Assembly (NCBI GenBank): GCA_964391325.1
Contig: CAYMJM010000023.1
Coordinates: 1 to 10,272 of the forward strand
From: CAYMJM01 sp964391325
GTDB taxonomy: Bacteria > Patescibacteriota > Dojkabacteria > B142 > JAFGMG01
DNA length: 10,272 nucleotides
Direction: 5' to 3'
Positions 6,339 to 10,272 of this stretch are shown here, in pieces (position 1 is the stretch's first letter; each line of letters opens with the position of its first letter). The notes beneath the pieces are model-generated. The model was given only the letters and a program-made list of their open reading frames with translations, searched no databases and was not told the DNA's origin. Both the position numbers and the translations under genes were made by a program.

Positions 6339-7241
6339 ATGTCATATACTCACACGAATTTCGAGTGGAATTGGTACGATCCTGATTATACAAAAGTTTA
6401 CGATAAGCTGAATCAGAGATTCAAACAACTGTATTCGAAAAGTGCTTTTAGCTTGGCAGGGAAAGCAAGAATAGCTACCGGTCACCAAATTCTGGAGGTT
6501 GGAGCAGGTACTGGCGTTTCTACCGAAGTCCTATGTAAAATAGTCTGTAACACTGGGCACATATACATGACAGATGTCAGCGAGCAAATGCTTACCCTCT
6601 CTCGCAAACATTTGAATAAGTATAAAAATATTACTACTCACCGCTTAAATGCGAGAGATTTACCTATATTTATCCAGAATAATAGATTAGAAGGCAAATT
6701 AGACAGAATATTTTCCAGCTTCGGTTATTACTATATATACAAATATGAGGATATTTGGATGAAGGCAGCTTTCTTCGCATTGAAGCAGGGGGGTATATTA
6801 ACTTTTAACGTTACCAATTTCCTTGGGGAATTTAAGATAGATAATAAATTATACAATTCATTTGTCCCGATGATCCACAAAAATTACGATGATTTCTTGA
6901 AGAGAAAAGGGTTCAAAAAAGGAATTGGGCAGGAAGTATCTTCTCTAGTAACTGATGAAAAATTTACAAATATCCGGAATAAATTAGAAGCCATTGAATT
7001 TAATAAAATTCAAATGTCTGTATCTTATTTACCCATAAATTGCTATGAAGCATTAGTTTTGATGATCGAAGGATTTTATAAATATGGCTCCAGTGTAAAC
7101 TGGTCAAGTACAATACAATCGCTTCCATTGCGACAAAGATATAAACTGCTTATTGAAGGTGCAAAAAGTATGCAAGATGAACTTATGCAGTTAGGAGAAT
7201 ATCCTGCAATAGTAGATGTAATTGCTCAAAAGGATTGGTAA
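6339..7241 (+). CDS. Class I SAM-dependent methyltransferase
   Basis: The protein has a Rossmann-type methyltransferase core (numbering from ATG 6339, 300 residues): motif I ILEVGAGTG (51-59) binding S-adenosylmethionine, the acidic residue after strand 2 in YMTDVSEQML (D79), HRLNARDLP (101-109), DRIFSSFGYYY (122-132), and KQGGILTFNVT (149-159). The C-terminal 140 residues are helical and probably shape the substrate site; the substrate cannot be named. The start at 6339 is preferred over ATG 6309 because the repeats and a TATAAT box occupy the bases between them; if 6309 is used the protein has 10 more residues. It is the only plus-strand gene in the right two thirds, alone, convergent with the kinase-like gene and AT-rich, so lateral transfer is possible but not shown. 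Confidence 0.85.
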   Translation: MSYTHTNFEWNWYDPDYTKVYDKLNQRFKQLYSKSAFSLAGKARIATGHQILEVGAGTGVSTEVLCKIVCNTGHIYMTDVSEQMLTLSRKHLNKYKNITTHRLNARDLPIFIQNNRLEGKLDRIFSSFGYYYIYKYEDIWMKAAFFALKQGGILTFNVTNFLGEFKIDNKLYNSFVPMIHKNYDDFLKRKGFKKGIGQEVSSLVTDEKFTNIRNKLEAIEFNKIQMSVSYLPINCYEALVLMIEGFYKYGSSVNWSSTIQSLPLRQRYKLLIEGAKSMQDELMQLGEYPAIVDVIAQKDW

Positions 7242-7312
7242 ATGAGCCTAGTGAGAAAGCAAGAAGACGAAAAGTTGAGAACTCTAATTCGCAATTCAGG
7301 TTAATTATAGAT

Positions 7313-8245
7313 TTATACTTCACTTTGTTCTTGGTGAGGTTCTTTAAACGAAACAACAACAGCTTTACCTTTGACGTTACCATTTTCATCTGTTTCCAGA
7401 GTAGGAAACTCTCCCTGTTGAGTTTGACTCAAGCTTTTTAAGGTATCCGAACCGCCTGCCAGTAATGAAAATGAATCACCTCTCTGCCCAGCTAGATAAG
7501 CAACCATTTGTAAGCCTCCCCTTGGATCCTCATATGGAATTTTGGGCTTCTCTTGTCCTTCAGTATAAGCCTCATTAACTTGATATATCGTCCTCTCTGA
7601 CCAACTTTCTGATATATTATCTATAAGGAAATAAGTTATACGATCTTCTTCTAATCCAGAGGACTCTCCAACTAGTAAATGTACTAGGCACTGTTGCTGT
7701 TGCTCTTCCTCCTTCAGACGCCCTGCAGCTGTAAATGCATTATGTAACAGTGTCCTTATTGACATGGCTTCCTCCAAAGAGCGGAAAGTGATTCCTTCAT
7801 CGTTGGAAAAATCTACCCTTTCCCTTTCTGCATCTGGAAAGGTTTCGAGCAATCTATCCAACGGCAAAGGGTCTCTAAAGGCCTCTTTATCGAACAGCTG
7901 AACTAAATTGATGGCTGCCTCAAGATAGTCTTTGCCTATCTGTAATAAATCACCGCCTATCTCCTCAGAGTCTCCGATCTGTTGCCATAATGAGAGATAC
8001 CCACTTAATTTATTTACTACATTTCTGTATTCATGCGATACTAGCGTTATTAATCTCTCATCTATATTTATATGGTCAGTTATATTGAGCCTTGGAAGAA
8101 CCTGCAGTTCTCCTGTAAGTATGTCTTGCTCTTGTACGCCTGCGTTCACCTGTTTTATAGCCTCTTGTATGTCGCGTAAATTATCTAAGGGGGTTAAAGT
8201 TCCCTGCTCTGCTTGTCCTTCTCGTTCAATGGATATATCTGTCAT
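7313..8245 (-). CDS. Soluble histidine-kinase-like protein with degenerate ATPase domain
   Basis: The 310-residue protein has no membrane segment or recognisable sensor domain. Residues 64-90 (RLITLVSHEYRNVVNKLSGY) look like a HisKA H-box with the phosphoacceptor histidine H71 followed by E-x-RN. Downstream, an N-box-like LLHNAFTAAG (167-175, N169), a G1-like FLIDNISES (206-214) and a G2-like RGGLQMVAYLAGQRG (242-256) follow in the order of a HATPase_c domain. The DxGxG glycines are lost, so ATP binding is doubtful. A Q/E-rich stretch (179-186) lies between the N and G1 boxes. It may serve as a phosphotransfer or dimerisation partner for the separate HATPase protein encoded upstream. AAGG 8 bases before the ATG is a usable ribosome site. 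No response regulator gene is visible. Confidence 0.7.
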   Translation of the reverse strand: MTDISIEREGQAEQGTLTPLDNLRDIQEAIKQVNAGVQEQDILTGELQVLPRLNITDHINIDERLITLVSHEYRNVVNKLSGYLSLWQQIGDSEEIGGDLLQIGKDYLEAAINLVQLFDKEAFRDPLPLDRLLETFPDAERERVDFSNDEGITFRSLEEAMSIRTLLHNAFTAAGRLKEEEQQQQCLVHLLVGESSGLEEDRITYFLIDNISESWSERTIYQVNEAYTEGQEKPKIPYEDPRGGLQMVAYLAGQRGDSFSLLAGGSDTLKSLSQTQQGEFPTLETDENGNVKGKAVVVSFKEPHQEQSEV

Positions 8246-8363
8246 AGTTAGCGCCTTACCATCTAATAGTTAATTTAAAACAATATTAACAGAATTTTAC
8301 TAAAAAACGAACCCTACGAATTGAGAGAGACTGTACTTCAACCTTTATCCTTTCTAAGCCTTT

Positions 8364-8408
8364 TAGGCACTTCTTCTATAACACACTTGATCAGCAAGAA
8401 AGTGCCTA
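8364..8408. repeat. Long inverted repeat between the two kinase-like genes
   Basis: TAGGCACTT plus CTT (8364-8375) pairs with AAG plus AAGTGCCTA (8396-8408) through 12 base pairs with one bulge, around a 20-base loop. The right arm contains the stop codon of the HATPase gene. No T tract follows on the minus strand, so it is not a standard intrinsic terminator; it may protect the mRNA end, slow read-through, or bind protein. The loop carries a TGTTATAGA box (8375-8383, minus) that could start transcription of the kinase-like gene with a leader of about 120 bases. Confidence 0.5.
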
Positions 8409-8858
8409 CATGGTATAATTTTCCATGAACAGTCTAACTCGTGTATACCCTTCCTCTGGGCAATCAATAAATAAGAATCCACCATTCTTGCTGGCAATAT
8501 TTCTAACCTCATTTAACCCAATACCATTTCCTCCCAAGGGAATCCCATCATCAAAACTGATACCGTTATTAATTACGTCTATAGAAAACATTCCTTCTTC
8601 GTAGCCATTGACTGTCACCTCTGTGTAAGGATGATCGGCAAATGAACTTGCTTCTATAGCGTTTTTCAAAAGTTCAAATAAAGCGTATCTCACAGGCGCA
8701 ATTTGCCTATTACTAACCAAGCCTTGCTGATTTAGCAGAACAACTACAGATTGAATTGTCTCCTGCATGCCAGACACTTCTAATGTAGAAGTTTCGACAG
8801 GCGCGGGTATTTCGGACCAAAACACATTTATTACCGTAAAAGTCTGATTATATAACAA
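8406..8858 (-). CDS. Stand-alone HATPase (GHKL) domain protein
   Basis: The protein is essentially one histidine-kinase-type ATPase domain: N-box FELLKNAIEASS (61-72, N66), G1-like FSIDVINNGISF (91-102) in which the usual aspartate is N97, and a well-kept G2 lid GGNGIGL (109-115), then NGGFLFID. Such single domains are found as anti-sigma-type kinases (RsbW/SpoIIAB) or as detached ATPase halves of sensor kinases. The pairing with an H-box protein downstream favours the second, by inference. The start is uncertain: TTG at 8858 is the first usual start codon after a stop at 8952-8954, and the 31 codons between contain no ATG, GTG or TTG. No Shine-Dalgarno sequence is present. The gap to the upstream gene is 120 bases, AT-rich, without a clear promoter. 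Confidence 0.75.
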   Translation of the reverse strand: MLYNQTFTVINVFWSEIPAPVETSTLEVSGMQETIQSVVVLLNQQGLVSNRQIAPVRYALFELLKNAIEASSFADHPYTEVTVNGYEEGMFSIDVINNGISFDDGIPLGGNGIGLNEVRNIASKNGGFLFIDCPEEGYTRVRLFMENYTM

Positions 8859-8978
8859 AACAATATATATTTGTAATATATTTAATTCTTTAAGATCTAG
8901 GGATGTTTTATCTATAAAGCGTGCATTTTCAGATATTAGCTTCTTTTCACCCTATGTACATTGATAAGCGACGGATAA

Positions 8979-9863
8979 TTATTCAGCACATACATTCTGC
9001 ACACCCTCCTCTTCTTCCAGAGGTACTGACGGTTTCGGCTGTTCATACTGGACCTCTCTATTCTGAGGAATTTGGGCAAACGGCTCCTCAATATCCACCT
9101 TGCCGAATTCATCTAAATCTAACCATTCTAAATCAGCCTCATCAAAGAACTTAAGATATACATTATTCCATCTTGCTTTTAACCCTCCAATATAAGTATG
9201 AGAAACAGGAGATAATTTTTCATGCTCTGTTGCTGCAAATAACTCCTTTTCGAAGTCTTCAGGTGTCCCTTCTCGTGCCCAATAACTGTAATCGCATAAG
9301 CTACCAGTACCCCAGCTTCTTGACTGGACATTCGAGACCGAGAAAATTTTTACATTATACTCTTCAGGTTTATATATTGTAGCTTTTGCTTTAGTGGTGC
9401 CTCGAGCCATGACATATTCGATACTTAACTCTTCTGCTACCCTAATTGTATCTTCGTCATAAGCAAAATACTTTGAAGCAAATACACGCATTGACTTGCC
9501 CGTGCATCTTTCTACCGCGGACTTTGTGTCCGTCATTATTTGCTTCTGCTCATCATAAGTAATATCCCAAAGTGGCTTCTGTGGGTATACTCCAACAATC
9601 TCTATATTTTTATCCTGCAACTTTTTGAGTGCTTCGCAATTCTCATTTATAAACTTAGAGTCAACCATTACCATTCCAGGAATGTCTCTTTTATCCATTT
9701 CATTGGCCATATTATTCAGACCGTCCATCCCTTCAAACTCGATCAAAAGCATCATTGCCTTATGCTTACTTGTTAGTTGTTTGTATGCAACAAAACCTCC
9801 AGCTACTAGTACAGGGATTAAGAACAGAAGACTGAAGTACAGAATAATTCTTTTTCTTCTCAT
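8979..9863 (-). CDS. Membrane-anchored NodB-like (polysaccharide deacetylase fold) protein, catalytic motifs lost
   Basis: Residues 6-27 (IILYFSLLFLIPVLVAGGFVAY) are one N-terminal membrane anchor after a RRKR start, leaving about 265 residues outside. The outer part follows the order of a NodB polysaccharide deacetylase: first strand MMLLIEFEG (37-45), search for l-x-x-l helices, IVGVYPQKPLWDITYDEQKQIM (89-110), VERCTGKSMRVFASKYFAYDEDTIRVAEELSIEYVMARG (117-155), and the final SHTYIGGL (221-228). The metal triad is missing: the TFDDG aspartate site reads LIEFEG and the HxxxH histidines are absent from GVYPQKPL. It probably binds rather than cleaves glycan, or has other chemistry. Four or five cysteines (76, 120, 190, 292) are unusual for the fold and could form disulfides outside. 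It follows the DUF134 gene by 30 bases. Confidence 0.7.
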   Translation of the reverse strand: MRRKRIILYFSLLFLIPVLVAGGFVAYKQLTSKHKAMMLLIEFEGMDGLNNMANEMDKRDIPGMVMVDSKFINENCEALKKLQDKNIEIVGVYPQKPLWDITYDEQKQIMTDTKSAVERCTGKSMRVFASKYFAYDEDTIRVAEELSIEYVMARGTTKAKATIYKPEEYNVKIFSVSNVQSRSWGTGSLCDYSYWAREGTPEDFEKELFAATEHEKLSPVSHTYIGGLKARWNNVYLKFFDEADLEWLDLDEFGKVDIEEPFAQIPQNREVQYEQPKPSVPLEEEEGVQNVCAE

Positions 9864-9893
9864 GGCAGAAGATTAAAAAATAAATTTTACCTA

Positions 9894-10175
9894 TCAAGAA
9901 GGATGAGCTATTTTTATAGCCTTCCCTTCAATAATTGCAGATGATAATTTCTTCAATGCCGAATTTAATATTCTGTTATAGGTCGGTTGTGAGACATTTA
10001 ATTGCGCAGCAACTTCTATTTGATCCATATTCTCGTAGCAACTATGCTTTATTGCCTCGAATTCATCATGATTAATCTCTATAATTTCTAACTCCTCAAT
10101 TGGAATTCCTTTTGGCTTAAATACAAATAAATCGGGGGTACAGCAATATTTTCGTGTTTTATGAGGTCTTGCCAT
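9894..10175 (-). CDS. DUF134 (UPF0251) family helix-turn-helix regulator
   Basis: The 93-residue protein matches the DUF134/UPF0251 layout: N-terminal MARPHKTRKYCC, the family sequence FKPKGIPIEELEIIEINHDEFEAIK (19-43), a sigma-70 region-4-like helix-turn-helix (DQIEVAAQLNVSQPTYNRIL, 51-70), and the closing ALVEGKAL-like SAIIEGKAIKI. These proteins are small cytoplasmic DNA-binding proteins of unclear regulon, often placed beside metal or NifX-like genes. Cysteines at 11, 12 and 46 might ligand a metal or sense redox state, by inference. Its start codon is embedded in a 28-bp palindrome that also covers the predicted transcription start, which suggests autorepression. It is first in a minus-strand series and 30 bases before the NodB-like gene. 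Confidence 0.88.
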   Translation of the reverse strand: MARPHKTRKYCCTPDLFVFKPKGIPIEELEIIEINHDEFEAIKHSCYENMDQIEVAAQLNVSQPTYNRILNSALKKLSSAIIEGKAIKIAHPS

Positions 10176-10201
10176 AGTTATGAATATTTATTCATAACTA
10201 T
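10174..10201. promoter_or_regulatory. Perfect 13-bp inverted repeat, operator candidate
   Basis: ATAGTTATGAATA (10174-10186) and TATTCATAACTAT (10189-10201) are exact reverse complements separated by TT. The site covers the start codon region of the DUF134 gene and its predicted transcription start, and abuts its -10 box. In RNA it would fold into a hairpin over the ribosome entry region. A regulator binding here would block the DUF134 promoter and could affect the divergent gene to the right. Confidence 0.65.
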
Positions 10202-10210
10202 ATTATAACA
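10202..10210 (-). promoter_or_regulatory. Extended -10 promoter of the DUF134 gene
   Basis: TG (10209-10210), T, then TATAAT (10202-10207) on the minus strand is a perfect extended -10. It directly adjoins the palindrome and puts the transcript start inside it, near 10195, with a leader of about 20 bases and no Shine-Dalgarno sequence. Confidence 0.6.
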
Positions 10211-10262
10211 AAATTTTTAGAAAGTAAATAAGGGAAATAATTGACAGTGGAGCATTGTATAC

Positions 10263-10268
10263 GGAGGT
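10263..10268 (+). promoter_or_regulatory. Strong Shine-Dalgarno for a plus-strand gene beyond the window
   Basis: GGAGGT at 10263-10268 is followed by TAAAA and the window edge, at the right distance for a start codon within a few bases outside. It is the only near-perfect ribosome site in the window and shows that the host can use such signals. The gene it serves would be divergent from the DUF134 gene, across about 100 bases. Confidence 0.6.
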
Positions 10269-10272
10269 AAAA

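Noticed and set aside
7242..7304. 20-codon frame (ATG directly after the methyltransferase stop; MSLVRKQEDEKLRTLIRNSG)
   Set aside because: Too short to support without homologues, no ribosome site, and it lies in a convergent gap; possibly coupled translation, but chance is as likely.
7235..7441. Plus-strand frame starting at TTG 7235, overlapping the end of the kinase-like gene
   Set aside because: Antisense shadow of the kinase-like gene with hydrophobic low-complexity composition and no ribosome site.
9540..9876. Two plus-strand frames opposite the NodB-like gene
   Set aside because: Antisense shadows with membrane-like composition caused by the complementary strand; they overlap each other.
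10241..10263. TTGACA followed by TATACG as a plus-strand promoter
   Set aside because: The spacing between hexamers is only 11 bases, far from 16-18.
1..10272. CRISPR array, phage genes or rRNA
   Set aside because: No regularly spaced repeats, no phage structural proteins and no rRNA-like segments were found on either strand.

Overview
The window is AT-rich, gene-dense DNA with about twelve real genes, most on the minus strand. Gene lengths, the standard genetic code (no in-frame TGA read as an amino acid) and the gene content suggest a small-genome Candidate Phyla Radiation (Patescibacteria) bacterium. This content includes short YidC and Jag/KhpB proteins, an L25 with an acidic tail, a Lon-like ATPase with no protease domain and several small orphan proteins. 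A lineage such as Dojkabacteria/WS6 or Microgenomates is possible, but this is inference without a marker-gene tree.

Layout. (1) 1-1280: the 3' end of a small gene, then an insertion sequence with an IS256-family (IS1249-like) transposase. The zinc-ribbon N-terminus of the transposase is out of frame with its only ATG by one base at an A7 run. (2) 1283-3188, minus: a Maf/HAM1-fold protein missing key catalytic residues, behind its own promoter with a palindrome, then a 383-residue Lon-type AAA+ ATPase lacking the Ser-Lys protease. (3) 3222-6151, minus: a compact cluster that starts with two small unrecognised helical proteins, continues with yidC, jag and rplY, and ends in a strong hairpin terminator. 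It links membrane-protein insertion, RNA binding and the ribosome, but lacks the usual rpmH-rnpA partners. (4) 6339-7241, plus: a lone SAM-dependent methyltransferase whose predicted promoter implies a leaderless mRNA. (5) 7313-10175, minus: a DUF134 (UPF0251) HTH regulator, a membrane-anchored NodB-like protein without its catalytic metal ligands, a stand-alone HATPase protein, and a soluble histidine-kinase-like protein with an H-box but an eroded ATPase domain. Together these look like a regulatory or surface-sensing module. (6) 10240-10272: a strong Shine-Dalgarno sequence pointing to a plus-strand gene just outside the window, divergent from the DUF134 gene.

Two themes recur. Several genes have an extended -10 promoter of the form TGnTATAAT/TGTTATACT without a clear -35. 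Most start codons lack a Shine-Dalgarno sequence although a perfect GGAGGT occurs at the right edge. Several proteins keep a family fold but have lost the residues that define its chemistry (Maf, the NodB-like protein, the kinase ATPase domain), and one has lost a whole domain (Lon).
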